Positions 1-12,728 of a stretch of 64,000 bases of DNA are shown here, piece after piece (the stretch's first letter is position 1; the number at the start of each line of letters is the position of its first letter). This stretch comes from Balanoglossus misakiensis. Lineage: Eukaryota > Hemichordata. The notes beneath the pieces were generated by a model that saw only the letters and a program-made list of their open reading frames with translations, was not told where the DNA came from and did no database searches. Both the position numbers and the translations under genes were made by a program. The stretch spans positions 12,090,001 to 12,154,000 of the forward strand of contig CM082576.2 of the NCBI GenBank assembly GCA_040954595.2. Reading direction: 5' to 3'.

Positions 1-453
1 CCCGAAGTGCGAAGCCCGCGATCGTCGGTCAGCACGCCACCGACGAGTAAGCCGCCGACTCCGAGACTACTGAAACGGCGGGCGATATCGCTCGGCCAGA
101 CAGCCAAACCTGATCTTGCCGCTCTACAACATGGGCTCAGGTCGCCGTCGTTGTCCAACGAGTCGATTAAAAACAGCGTCATTCGTGAACATGAAATCAA
201 GAACCTCGAGAAGAAACTGAAGGGTTTTGAAATAAGGAAGAAAGAAATTAAGAATCACCGCGATAACAATTATGTTTCCGAAACTATATCTCCTATACCG
301 GACAGACATAGACAATTTCGAGTCAGGCGAAAATCGTTGCCAAGCACAATGCCTCCGTCGCCCATTCTGATCGCGCCAGAAATCGACTTTGCGTCTCTAG
401 AGAACTGTCGTTACTTGCGCCGGAAACCATCGGAAGACGATGAATGTTATTAG
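1..453 (+). CDS. Gene A: 3' end of a CRYLR-motif disordered protein (partial)
   Basis: The reading frame is open from base 1 and ends at TAG 451-453, so the gene enters from the left and only about the last 150 residues are visible. There is no ATG at the apparent left end; the first candidate start is GTG at 7, so no start is called. The protein is Ser/Pro/Arg-rich, then has a charged helical stretch (HEIKNLEKKLKGFEIRKKEI), then ends in a short acidic tail just after ENCRYLRRK. That C-terminal signature matches ECRYLR near the ends of genes G (52340-54052) and H (57694-59460), which supports common family membership. No catalytic or membrane motif is visible. The function is unknown. I am fairly sure that it is coding and less sure that the gene is single-exon. 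Confidence 0.72.
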   Translation, partial: PEVRSPRSSVSTPPTSKPPTPRLLKRRAISLGQTAKPDLAALQHGLRSPSLSNESIKNSVIREHEIKNLEKKLKGFEIRKKEIKNHRDNNYVSETISPIPDRHRQFRVRRKSLPSTMPPSPILIAPEIDFASLENCRYLRRKPSEDDECY

Positions 454-1368
454 ATGAGGGCTCTGTGACATCTCTGTCGTTTCCACGACGAACCAGGTGC
501 TTGCCATGTCTAAAATACGGATAAAGCATAACGTAGAGGGCGCCGGGTCTGGAATCTCGATTTTCATATTACAAAAAGAACCGGCCGTGCAGTGAACATA
601 TGATGGCGCTCATAGAGGAAACCCAGATAGTACGCCAGCGTGTACACGTCACATGCTGCTTCCTGAACTTTGGACAACGTTGAAATATACAGCAGTACTT
701 AAATTTTGGATACCTTCATGAAGTGAAATTTTCGCCTGTATTCAGGAAACTGTAAACTTCAAGTATACTCAATCATTTTTGAACACACGACGTGATTTTT
801 TGTTACCTGTTTTCTGGCATCAGTGCCATCGAACAGCAGCAAGGATATTATTGTGCAATATGTACATTTGAAATGATTTCGTCAAAGTTCTATCAGCGAC
901 AAAGAGCGTGGTCAAGTACGCGTTTGCAATCCGAGGACACGTTTGCAAGAAAGCGCACCAACAGCGCGTAAGTAAAGCGCCCTCTTCGGATAAAGCTACA
1001 CATGTTTTTTATCACGTCGACACAATAACTTCATGTACACTGTACATGTCAATGAATCACGATTGAACGCTTCGCGACGGGTCATAAACAAAACACGTCA
1101 CAGCAAAAAGGTTATTCTCCATTTTACAGTATTTTAATGTATAATTTGTGAATTTGTGTGCAAATTTAACTGAAGATATTTACTGGCTTTATCCTGAATT
1201 CCGAAACCGTCCAGGGTTAAAATAAGAGACTAATTAAACATACATGTATATATTTACTTGCCAAATTTGGTGTTTTGACATGATTGTTGTCATATTTTAT
1301 TGTGAGTTTGTTGTTTATATCGTTATGAAATCTCTAATAAAATCGATTGGATTTAACTACATTTCACT

Positions 1369-1674
1369 ATGTATGTATGTATGTATGTATGTATGTATGT
1401 ATGTATGTATGTATGTATGTATGTATGTATGTATGTATGTATGTATGTATGTATGTATGTATGTATGTATGTATGTATGTATGTATGTATGTATGTATGT
1501 ATGTATGTATGTATGTATGTATGTATGTATGTATGTATGTATGTATGTATGTATGTATGTATGTATGTATGTATGTATGTATGTATGTATGTATGTATGT
1601 ATGTATGTATGTATGTATGTATGTATGTATGTATGTATGTATGTATGTATGTATGTATGTATGTATGTATGTAT
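1369..1674. repeat. Perfect (ATGT)n tetranucleotide microsatellite
   Basis: About 76 uninterrupted copies of ATGT run from 1369 to 1674. All frames are open because the repeat contains no stop on either strand. This creates false ORFs of alternating Met-Tyr-Val-Cys or Ile-His-Thr-Tyr. Perfect purity over 306 bp implies recent expansion or assembly smoothing. Confidence 0.98.
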
Positions 1675-2680
1675 TCAGGTGAGATTCGTAGAGATCTCAA
1701 TGAAAGGCCGGGGCCAATTGACCCCCCCCCCAAGTAACCAACAGTATTCACGCTCCTTGTTGAGATATCATAGATTGACAGATCGACTTAACTTTCCTTT
1801 AAAGTATTTTTCCAATATCGTGTAATTAGTTTTCTCATTAGTTTTCTCAACATTAATATTTAATTCGTTCGTCTTGAAACATTTATTGTCCTACATGAAA
1901 TGATCATCAATGGAGCGGAGATGATTGCAGTCACTGGATGTAAATAAATTAGTCTCGCCAGGGAAGAGTTTGAATTCGCTTTTACTGTTGTCATTTTCAT
2001 TAATGTAGATAAGAAAGGGAGGTTGGCACAAAGATTGGGCCCTTGGGGACTTAACAATGAAACTTTCTTGGATGAGATTTTTCTTGTCTATATTTTGGTT
2101 ATATTTTGGTGTCTGTTCTGTACACGTATATCAACTAGTTTTTAATCAACTCTTTTTTGCGTGCCGAACTTTTCTCCATTCTCCTCTTCTACATAGAAAG
2201 AAAGTAATATTGCTAAAAATTTAATTCAAGTTCTCAGTGATTTGGATTCAATTTTCAATAATAACAGTAACACACAGAACATAAATACAGAAAAAGTAAA
2301 AGTTGTAGCTATACTAATAGAGGTTTAAAAATGAATACTACGAAGCAATGCATGGGTGTGCAGTCTCGCAAGTCGTTTCCCAACACGTGTATATCGAAAA
2401 ACGTTCGGACCACATTCAGACATAAAGTACTATGGATAGGCGCCCCCTAGAGGCGAAATGGCTGTGGTCTTCTTCGGTCTCTGGCGGTTGGGTAATTTCA
2501 ATCACCCGTGTTTGTTTTTGTTTGTTTGTTTGTTTGTCTGTCTGTCTTTTTCGGAGAAAATTAAAATAAAAACTATCTCAATCATTTTTAACGGGGAAAG
2601 TCATTTATTGTAGTACTAGTGAGGAGGTGATGAAACTCGGTTTCGTTGAATTAAGTTTAGCATCATGATCTTCGTGTCAT

Positions 2681-2773
2681 TTAACCCTTTCACCACGATG
2701 GTTTTGTCCAAATCCATTATTCTCTATGGTAAAGTTGAACCTCTATAGAGGGAATCGGGGGTGAAAGGGTTAA
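2681..2773. mobile_element. piggyBac-type MITE with TTAA target duplication
   Basis: An 85-bp element (2685-2769) begins CCCTTTCACC and ends with its exact reverse complement GGTGAAAGGG. It is bounded on both sides by TTAA (2681-2684 and 2770-2773). TTAA duplications and termini starting CCC are established hallmarks of piggyBac superfamily elements. There is no coding capacity, so it would be non-autonomous. The interior contains CCTCTATAGAGGG, a small palindrome. Confidence 0.75.
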
Positions 2774-5118
2774 CATCCGGTGCATTCAGAGAGAGACTCT
2801 GAGCCGTGAGATTAATCAGTCTGTATATTTCTCTATTCTCATGCCATCACGCGCAATTATCGGTTGACAAAGATCCTCTGTAAACTTTGTCGTTGTGCAT
2901 CGTTACAAAACACTATATCCGAGCAGTAACCGCGATCCGAGTAAACGTTGTTCACAAATAAATGAAATTAGGTCTTCGGGTTGTAGTCCTGACAAGGCGT
3001 TTGATAGTTTGAAAAGACATTTAGCGATTAACTTGTAAACTTCCTAGAGCATGCGGACAAAAGCAGCTTGTGTTTTTAGTCTCAATGCTACAAGAAAAGC
3101 TCCGCAAACGGCTTTCACATTGAAAGACTAACATCGCTTTGCCCCGCCTCGACCTTTTTACGCGCTATCCTATAGATCCTTCTGCGGATGCTAAATGTAG
3201 CGTAATTGGCCGGTCCATTTGCGGCATTTTATGGACTTGGCGTTTCCTTCTTCATAGAGACGATAATTTGACAAGGGACGGCTTTTAAAGATCTAGAACG
3301 CAGACGCAATCTATCAATATTATATTGTTGACGAGTAGAAAAAAAGGGTCCCTATTGACACTTTAACGGTTTGCTCCACTTGGTGATCTCGGAGTCTTCA
3401 CGGTCATAAAATATCAATGCGCCGCAGTGTTCTGTGGGTTAGACAGGTCGTCTGCGCCGAGTTGACTCCCCCCCAGGTGACGACCAGTGCTTATCCCCCT
3501 GTCTCGTTCGAGAAATGGCGCGTTATTGTCACCTGAATTGCGGGGATAAAAGATGGCCGCTTGGGCTTTTTTATCGGTCGGGATTTTTCACAGCCGAATG
3601 GGCACTGACAGTGAGATGGAACACCGAACAACAACATTTGGGCTGGGTGACAAATGGACTTAATTGGATAATGCTATGACTACCCTGAGGGCACGCCCGT
3701 ACCCTAGGTTTGAGTTTTTATAGCATGACACGAACGACATAGCAGTACCCTGAACAATGCCGGGAGATTCCATTCTCACCAGAGGAGTTAACTGGTCCAT
3801 TTCGATGCAGAGGGGAATTTGACGCAAGGTTGCGGGTGGAATGACACGGAAAAGCGCGAGTGTGGAGATATGAAATATTAAAATACACCTTCTATACGCT
3901 TCGTTACTTTATTGCTTAGCCTAGTGGCATAAATGTATATTCACCATAAGCTGTTGGCTTGTCGTAGCATTTGGCTAATGCCCGGCCCCTGCTATGGAAA
4001 AAAAGACTTGGAACTTTGCCACATCGCTGTTCAAAACGTGTTATTACTTGACCGGGCGGCCATGTTTGTCTCGCGCGCAGATCAGACCTAAATCCACAGC
4101 GTAAAAATTCCGTCTCCTTTTCGAGAACACAACCGATATATTTTCCGGCTGTTATGCCCGATGGGAATTTTTGGCGTTACAAGCATAGAACAAAACAATT
4201 CCCAGCATTGTGGGAATGCTACAAATTACAATTAAACTGCCCGAAGAGCGCAACAATAGGTTACTTGAAACCTTAGACGAACCGATAAAATAGTTGTCCC
4301 CAAAACGTTAACAAACCCATTCGTCAACATTGTTGTTGATCCACCCCAGCGCTGTGATGTCACAATAGATAACTGTCAACCATGAAAAAAAATGTTGTTT
4401 TCGAGAAACTTATTTAGGCCGTCTCAGAATATGCAACAATCGGACCGCGAAAATTATCAGCGGTTTCACCGAACGAAAATTCCCCCCGCCGTCTTCTGAC
4501 ACGAACTCGCTGTGTCAGTGTGCGCGCAACGCAACATCGGGTGTTCTCTGAAGATATGAACCCCCGTTAGGTTTCTAATGGTTTCCCATTGTTACAGTTT
4601 GTTTACTATCAATAGTCAGCCCCATTGAAACGCCCACAAAAGAAAATTTTCCTAGTGATCCGACGAGAACTTTGGAATGCTGCATTTTTTATTGATGCGG
4701 GACCAAAAATGCTGGTGGGATGAAACGATACGAGGTCTGCTATTTGCCGCGGTGGTGATTTTTTTGCATTTATCCCGTCACATCTCGACCGACTCGTTGA
4801 AGCCGATACGTTTTCCTTTATTTTCTCGGCGTTTTATATTTTGACGCGCGGGTGGGTGTAAAGGTTGAGTTAACAATGGCCGAGTGTTAGTTGTTCGTCC
4901 GCTCGAGTGCGGCAACACGGCGCAGGCTGCCACCCCTTCGTCGATAATCCGGCCGCTCTTTCGAGTGGTGATCTGATTTTTTTAAAAAAATAGCACTGCG
5001 CTGGAGTGTCGTGTTGGAGGTGCGTAAAAGTTGAAGTGGCCCAGGTCGTGCGGGATCTTTGTGGAGTGTTCGGGAAACCGTGTTGGGACGACACCTCGAG
5101 TGCAATTTGCTGTTATTT

Positions 5119-5169
5119 ATGAAACCAAACTTTGCGTGGAAACGTCATGGCGGCGAAACTATGATATGA
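5119..5169 (+). promoter_or_regulatory. Upstream ORF cluster in the leader of gene B
   Basis: Four ATGs lie within 52 bases upstream of the gene B start: 5119 (16 codons, stop 5167-5169), 5147 (5 codons, with G at -3 and G at +4), 5161 (2 codons) and 5166 (10 codons, overlapping the main start and ending at 5198). If transcription starts upstream of 5119, scanning ribosomes meet all of them before the main ATG at 5171. This predicts translational repression or reinitiation control. The transcript start is not known. Confidence 0.5.
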
Positions 5170-5170
5170 T

Positions 5171-6421
5171 ATGGAATACACCGCCCAGCAGGACATAATG
5201 AAGAAGCCGTCGGAAGACAGTGTGCAAGAAATGTTGGCCCTGATCCACCAGCAGCAGACGGTGCCAAACGTTGGCGAGGACACCAGCGTCGGGTTTCGCG
5301 GACGTGTATTTAATCCCTTGCCGCCGATCGAGACAAAGGTGAACTCGGACTACGGGACGCAGCTAGGGCACGTCAACAATACAGGTGATTTTGGCGAAAA
5401 CAAAAGGAAACACACGGTCGAGGATGAGTTTACGAGGCCGCAGCAGCTTGAAAGGGAGTCGACGTTCTTCGAGTTGAGGCAGAGTCGGTCGACGGACGTG
5501 GACGTGAAGAACACAGCCAGAACTAGTCTTGACTTCAAGTCCAGGCGGGTTGAACATCCCCCGGCGACCCACAAGCCGACTAAAGCCATAACGACACCTC
5601 GCCACTTCCCTTTGCGACGAGAAGGTACTAACTATCATCTACCTCCATTGCCGGAACCACAGTTCCAAGACCCACCGGACATCGAGCGGCCGTCGGCGCC
5701 GTCCCCCAAATCTAGAGATAAGTACCTCGACCAGAGCCAGAGCGAATGGAGAGAAGAGAGCGTGCCCGGTTGTGACGTACTGTTTTCCGACGAATACGAG
5801 CCTCAGTCGGAAAACGTGAACAGCAATGGCGGCAGGGAGGCGCAACTGTCGCCGTGGTCGGCGGATCAGGAAACAAAAAACACGAACGACGAGTTTGAAT
5901 GGCAAGAGAGTAGGGAGATCTACGAACGACCGAGGACGGCGAGAGGACGGAGGCGGAACCAGCAACCCGAGGAACGGCCGCGGACGCCGAACGGGAGGTA
6001 TTCGTCCACGGACACGACAATCACGGACAGACCGAAATCGGGCAAGGGCAGGCGGCGCATGAGGACAGAGGAGCCGAGCGAACCGAGGCCGACGACGGCG
6101 AGGGGAAGCCGGCGGCGCGAGGCCGTCGAGCAAGAGGCGTACGAGCCGTACGAACGGCCCAGAACGGCCCGGGGCAGGAGGCAACATGCGCCGCCGAGCG
6201 CCGACTCGGACACGATGGAGCGTCCGACGACCGCCCGGGGGAGGCGTAGGTCAACGACGGACGAACGAGCCGCGGAAAAACAAAGGCCGAGCAAAGGAAG
6301 GACGCGTCCCAAAAGTCCGGGGCCTCACCATCCAAGATACGCGATGATGAACACAAAAACATTACAGTCGAGCAGGGATGTTGATGACGGCGTGGCGGTG
6401 ATGATGAACTCGGCAAGGTAG
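5171..6421 (+). CDS. Gene B: arginine-rich RP-TARG repeat protein with two LPP motifs
   Basis: A 416-residue single-exon ORF starts at ATG 5171, just after an in-frame stop at 5162-5164, and ends at TAG. It is very GC-rich compared with its flanks. Residues 50-54 read LPPIE and residues 155-160 read YHLPPL. The same LPP[LI] core recurs in genes C, D and F. Residues 252-385 hold about seven degenerate repeats of the form [ED]RP-x-[TS]-[AG]-[RK]-G-RRR, for example ERPRTARGRRR, ERPTTARGRRR and DRPKSGKGRRR. Together they make a strongly basic disordered domain that could bind nucleic acid, acidic tubulin tails or membranes (inference). No folded domain is recognised. The long open frames on the opposite strand are composition shadows. 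Coding is likely; the function is unknown. Confidence 0.8.
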   Translation: MEYTAQQDIMKKPSEDSVQEMLALIHQQQTVPNVGEDTSVGFRGRVFNPLPPIETKVNSDYGTQLGHVNNTGDFGENKRKHTVEDEFTRPQQLERESTFFELRQSRSTDVDVKNTARTSLDFKSRRVEHPPATHKPTKAITTPRHFPLRREGTNYHLPPLPEPQFQDPPDIERPSAPSPKSRDKYLDQSQSEWREESVPGCDVLFSDEYEPQSENVNSNGGREAQLSPWSADQETKNTNDEFEWQESREIYERPRTARGRRRNQQPEERPRTPNGRYSSTDTTITDRPKSGKGRRRMRTEEPSEPRPTTARGSRRREAVEQEAYEPYERPRTARGRRQHAPPSADSDTMERPTTARGRRRSTTDERAAEKQRPSKGRTRPKSPGPHHPRYAMMNTKTLQSSRDVDDGVAVMMNSAR

Positions 6422-9400
6422 CTGGGATGAACTCAATTCACTGACATCAAAATGCTTTTATTCCATCCACTGAACAATCTTGGCAAATGACACAACGTCA
6501 GATGCTCTGCAGCTCAGGACGATTTAAGATAAATACATATTTTTTTTTATAAATTCAATGCACGGAGAAACTCTAGCTTTACCTTTCATGAAGTTAATTG
6601 TAACCCTTTTCTTCAAAATAGCATATTTGGAAATATACGATCCGCAGGGAACCTATATGTAATCAGTGGGCTACAGAAACTTATGTTGTTTCACAGTGTC
6701 AAAATTTGGCAATGTTTTTCTGTAAAAATTCAACTTTGTTAATATAAAAAGAAAGGACCTTTGCCAACAAATCTTTTATTTACTATCGAGCACACTTTTA
6801 ATATAAAGATAAACGTATTACTATGAATCTGAGCGTTTGTCAATTTTTTTTCCTTTCTCCGTCAACCAGTTTATCGACTAAATTGACTGCACTTCTGTCA
6901 TGTGCAACGTGCCACAAGGTCAAATAGCCGCGAGTTCATTTATCAGTGAATGAACTTGACCAAAGCCGGTACCCTGTAAATGCTGACCCCAAAACCAGTG
7001 TTTATGTTACTGTGGGTATAGGTTTCCTAAGGCTGCGTATAGCAGAAATGGCCGACATCGTGGCGATCGACGGACGCCAGCCCTCTGACGGTCTGTTCAA
7101 TGTTGTTCTCCGGGTTTTCGTGTAATCATGAACGCAACTGATTCGGTCTTTTCAATATTGATCCTAAAATAGGCGGGAAATTTTCGACAGAGTACGAATT
7201 TTCAAACGAATCCAACCTGATGATGGCATGCAGCGGAGGGAATTCGTCGTTCATGCATGTGGTATGTGAAAAATAAATTCACATCCCCCAAATTTATAAT
7301 CATATGCAACACTTCAGCGCGATCCGCCATGTTTTTGAAGCACTAGTGAACTTATTTCCCCACAACATGTCAACACTTATAAGGTCACTATCAGATTGTG
7401 AACGCTCTGTTGTGTGCACGACAGAAACCTGACCGGAATGGAGGTAAAAATCCGGCGTGATGAAGTGTAAGCTTGTCCGCCATCAATTATCGCCTAGACG
7501 CCCAATTTATGCAGGCCGTATCGGGCGTGTTGTTGTTCGTATCTAGGAACACAAAATGGTTCCGCATAATGAGTCTGGACTCGGTCATAAAATACAACCC
7601 GCAACTCGGAAGACCTCCACAATTAGAACACACAAAAATAAAACAACAGAACCTATATTTGGCGAAACCGAACTGGTCTCTCCCAAAAAATCGAGGCTTT
7701 TGGCCAATTCTGATGCACACTGTATGGAAAATGTTGAATTCGTTCGAAGATATAACTGTAAGTCGCCTCGGTATATGTTTTTCTCTTATCTCCGTCGCTC
7801 GTAAAACCGCCTTGGAGATTGATCAGTTAAAATACTGTACTGAGAACATCCCTTTGCCATAGTTATTAAGTACGTTTACCGGGTTCAAAGGTCACCGGTT
7901 CCAAACTATAAATACCATGCATGGGCAATTTTATCTGTTTTTAACAGAAAGGGAGAGAGGCGCTCCTTTTCACATCGGACTGTTTCACAAAACAATCACG
8001 TTTTCCTCGTCTGACAGGGTCGATTTGACATGTCACTAACACATTGTGCTTGCAAATATTTTTTTTCTGCTTTTTTCCTGTTGAAAAAAAATAGTCATTG
8101 AGACCTCGAAACGACACGGCGGGTTTGAACGTACTTTGTGGATTTAGGACGGCGATATGAAAATACCTGGATAGTTCCTTTGGAGGTAGGAGCTCTGACT
8201 TTTGCCGCTTACTATTTTTTTATTTCATAAACTGTTACAGAAGCTCGGTCGCTATAGTGTTCGTCTCTCGGTCACGCCGCGGCCACCGCCTCGCATAAAC
8301 AAGCAATCGTCACACAGCGTACATTTTTTCTGAGCAGTCCGCGTCCCCATGACAACATAATAGCAGAACATGTCAATGAATTTTCATTGAAGGCACTGTG
8401 GAACGATGCGGCGGTCACGCCGTTAATTCAAATCCACTTTAGTTTTTTTCCCCCTTTCTTCTTCTTTTCCGTAGAGTGGGTCCGCCTGCTTGTTTGACAG
8501 TGTTTGCCTAGCAAATAACGACCCACAAATGATGCGCGACCACTCAAAAGTCGCGTAAGTGAATTCGGAAAAGTGGGTTTTAGGGACACCCTTACAGATC
8601 TACTTGAAACACCATCGAACAGCCGGCAAACGTCATCACAATTTTTGGCCTTTAAGTATACTGGCATATTTTTCAAGTGGATGAACTTTTTTCTTGGGAT
8701 ATTGTCGCATTGTTTCATATTTGAATTCGGGGCACCGACGGAGACCAAGGCCGTCTTTCCGCTGGGCTGTTTTGAAAGAGATTTCAAATTACCGAGTCCA
8801 GGAGAGATAAAGAAATAAAGAAGAGAAAGGAGAAAAAAAATTGTTTGTGAACGATCAGCACACTTGAAAAGAATCTTGCATTGATGTGACAATACCTTGG
8901 CACACTGCGTTTCGCTCTCATTGTGCCGTGCCGGGCAGCGCGTTCTATTCACACGGCCCTCCCTATTGAATATATATAGCGGTAGCTGCACAAAAAAAAC
9001 ACGACAAAGAAATCGCGGATTTAACGGGCTGCGTGAAGTATAGAAGGGACGCAAAGAGGGGGGCAAATAAGTCAGAGAACGGAGCCAGGTTTGTTGCAGG
9101 GTATAGGCGCGCCTCGGTCAACCCGGATCGGGAGGCCTGTTCACTGAGCGACGCGGCAGGCCACCTTTCTCCCACAGGTGAGTGTGGTTACAGAAACGAA
9201 TCTCCCTTGACTTTTACCGCCAACTGAATCTCCGCATGATAGACCAAAGTCGTACGGTTTTCCAGCATTTATCGACGATTTTGAACTGACGGCCTTTGTC
9301 TCCCGACACAAAAGAGCGAAACAAACAACAAATAGTCGTTCTGCTTGGATCGCAGAGTACAGTGACCACCGTTCTCGTTAATATCCACAGGTATTGTCAT

Positions 9401-12400
9401 AGTTACTCCCCCCTTCAGAAACACCGGTTATTTGTCTTAATTGGTCATTGTTTAGCGGTGTTGTTTTCTTGTTACAAAAGACAGCGTATCCATTCTTTAC
9501 CGAACGCCCGGCGTTCCAAGGTAACAGACGCAATAAACGCTAGACAACGAGTCTTGAAGAAAAAGAATAACCTCCCAAAATGATCTCCATTCGAATATCA
9601 AGCGAATATACCACTTCAGTCGACATCCTAGGTATTTGTGTTAACTTTACAAGACAGCGAAAACGCGCTAACCGCTTTCTTGTAAACCTACATTTAAGTT
9701 CCATTAGCTGTATCTTTTAACCATTTTGAACATTTAACGTGGAGAAAGGTAAATTGGCCTTCGCGATGTTGCCACCACCGTGTATAATTCCAATAGACGG
9801 AGAGATTGAACCCAATATGAACTAGCCTTGTTTGGGGTCAGAGGCTATGCGCGTCAAATCCCCACCGTGCTGTCAATCACTGTGACAGTATTGCTCGTCT
9901 ATTCAGTAAACGTGAAATTGATTTTTGTTACTGCTTACGACGATTTGATCATTCGGATATTTCTTTTTAGAGCACATATACCCGTTACCTTTTTTTGAAA
10001 TTGTTTGATAAAAAAAATCAACGCTTGTATGCGGTCTTGGTTGAATAATCTAATCGTACGCAGTAATTGGTGCAGTTTTTATTTGTCTGGAAGGGTATCG
10101 TTCTGTAGAGTGAGATACCACATCGCGGCCATTAAGTTTTTAAAAAAAATTCATTCAACTCCCAAATAATGACCGCTGAACTTTAATTGAATTTGGTGGA
10201 GGCAGAGTGGCAAATTTAATCAACGACTCAAAGTAATTATTGTGACTTCAAAGTGTTGTGTGAACGCGTTAATGGGGCACTTTTCACGGGCTGTTGACGA
10301 ATCACCTTCACAACCCGGACCCTAATTTCATTTGGCATTGAACGCTCTGAAGTTGCAACAATCGCCCGTCCATTTTTTCTAAGAGAGTATGTTCACCGAC
10401 GCCCCGACAGCATCAATAATATGTTCACGAATTAAAAAGAAATCTTCGCCGTGTTATATTTCTCCACAAGAGGATGGACAGCCCGTGTATATCTGTGATC
10501 TAAAAGAATATCGCAACAGTGTTTGCAAAAGCGTCATCTTCGGCGAAGTATACACACTGGCTGCCATGGCGACGCCTTTACGACATTGACCTTGGTCAAT
10601 GCCTTTGACGTCTATTTGCCTTACAAAAAGAGAGTTGATTGAACTTAACAAATCCATATTACAAAAAAATGCACAGCCTTCGCACTCCGATACGGTTTCC
10701 GCGAGACGGGTTTTAGCTGCATTACGACACCAGCGGGGAGAAGATTATTGCGAACATGAATAAGTATACAGTCTGTCTGCTGTTTGACATTGTCAAATTT
10801 AAAAAAAATAATTAGTGCAGGGAAGATTAATTACTATCAGGCAAAATACCGCCGATGTTTCTGCAGCACAAAGAGACCTCGTAAATTAAACGTTAAATAT
10901 ATTGAGGTATATTCGATCAGCAGCCTTCATATAGACCACGGCACCATTAATTTGCGAGCCGGTTAAATATACCTCCGAACATTTTTCACGTTAAAGACAC
11001 CCACTCAATATCTTCAACTTTATCAAACCGGGTTTGCGGTGCGGCGTAGTTATCTGCCTATAATGACATCATTCCTGTAAGACTTTTTCTGAGGGTCGAA
11101 TGTGTCACAGTTGTGATCATGTTGTGAATCTGGCGGCACCCCCCCCCCCCTCCCCTCCACAATGATTGTTGTGAACATTGAATCCGGTTTTGTTTACAGT
11201 CTCGGTACTATGCTGAATCAAGTAGGAAACCAGTTCTCAACAGCTACCGTTTGTTTACCGACAAGCCGTGAACGATTCAACGCTCCTTTCGACGCTCGCC
11301 TGTGACATCTGCTGAACGCACTTCAGAAAGGTCCGTGACAACCCATGCAATTATGGTCAAATTTCTCATCCCTTTCGCTAATGGGTCAAGCTCGAAGTCA
11401 CAGGACCGCGGTTAAACATCTTACGAGTACGTCGGTCTCAGATTGATTGACTGCAATAATTATTATCAGGCATACAGTCGTTTGTATCAATCCCATAACT
11501 CGATGCTAAATTTGATATATAAATATCGTCAACATTTAGAAATTTTACACCCCACGATCGCAAACAGCGGCTTTCGTTCTTTCACCATATAATGGTTAAA
11601 TGCAGACAACCAATGTGTCTACTTGATCCTCCCCGGCAGCCTTCGGACGCGTACAATACAACAACCACCTGTAAGAGCCATTAATGTTTATCCTTGGGTG
11701 ACAGTGGTGTTTTTTTCATTCAGAGCTCTGCCGAAAATCTGAGGCAGCGTTCGAGGTACTTCAAAGAGCTATGAAAAAAAAAGTGGTCCGATCGATTACT
11801 GCGTCATTTGTATAAATGTATCACCCCGCGGCCGTTCGAAAGACCATTTTAATCGGTTTAATCAGGCGCCGGGGTCACGTGGGAAAGTAATGGATTCAAC
11901 TCTTCGGCATTATCTTCTCACGTCCTCGCGATAACAGATTTTAAAGATAGTTTTCGTGAGTGTAAATAAAACGATTTCTAATATTTTTAGCGTTCGTGTG
12001 CTTTCCTTAAATTTGTAATTAGGTTGTAGGGTGGGTACGGACACATTCTTGAAATTGATACGGCTGGACTCTATTCGTGTAATTTTCCGTGAAATTTCCT
12101 AAATGGATGTACCGTAACATTATATTGACCCCCTAGAAATATGCGAAAGAACACCATGTGTACCCTAGTAACGAATCGGCAATACATTGAAACAGAATAC
12201 TTGTATATTGTTTGGATATTTATGGCGGGTTCTTTGCTGCTCATTCTTCTGTTGCAGACATAAGCGAGTCTCATCCATTTTTTCAAAAGTTTGTTTTTAT
12301 CTCGCTCACTTGGAATTACGTGTTCCTGTGAAGTGCGGGTCAAACGAGGGCCAGCATCAGATTGTGTAAGCCCGGTATGTATTGAGATATCTCCAAGTGC

Positions 12401-12510
12401 CAAGCATACGCGCATCCTCATCAAATCCACCACATATAAGCATAATCTAGTTATCTACGTTTAGAAATTGTATACGTGTTTGTATGTGGTTTGAATGTCT
12501 CTGTGTTGAG

Positions 12511-12692
12511 GAGTGAGTGAGTGAGTGAGTGAGTGAGTGAGTGAGTGAGTGAGTGAGTGAGTGAGTGAGTGAGTGAGTGAGTGAGTGAGTGAGTGAGTGA
12601 GTGAGTGAGTGAGTGAGTGAGTGAGTGAGTGAGTGAGTGAGTGAGTGAGTGAGTGAGTGAGTGTCTGAGTGAGTGAGTGAGTGAGTGAGTGA
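12511..12692. repeat. (GAGT)n tetranucleotide microsatellite
   Basis: About 45 copies of GAGT run from 12511 to 12692, with one interruption (GTGTCT) at 12661-12666. It gives a false Ser-Leu-Thr-His open frame on the minus strand. Confidence 0.97.
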
Positions 12693-12696
12693 ATGA

Positions 12697-12697
<1 letters not shown>

Positions 12698-12727
<30 letters not shown>
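12698..12727. repeat. (TTG)10 trinucleotide microsatellite
   Basis: Ten uninterrupted TTG units follow the GAGT tract after a 5-base spacer, making a compound microsatellite. Confidence 0.95.

Positions 12728-12728
<1 letters not shown>

Larger units (their letters stand above)
454..5118. other. Intergenic region between genes A and B
   Basis: No convincing coding exon was found. The region holds a 306-bp perfect tetranucleotide repeat (1369-1674), a short TGTT/TGTC-rich tract (2509-2548) and a piggyBac-type MITE (2681-2773). The last few hundred bases before gene B become CpG-rich, as expected for a promoter, but no TATA box or start site can be placed by eye. Confidence 0.6.

Noticed and set aside
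1244-1825. Open frames of 110-190 residues, Met-Tyr-Val-Cys on plus and Tyr-Ile-His-Thr on minus
   Set aside because: Produced by the ATGT microsatellite, which has no stop codons in any frame.
8428-9066. 212-residue minus-strand open frame
   Set aside because: No domain, odd composition, no Kozak-supported start, no splice context; consistent with chance.
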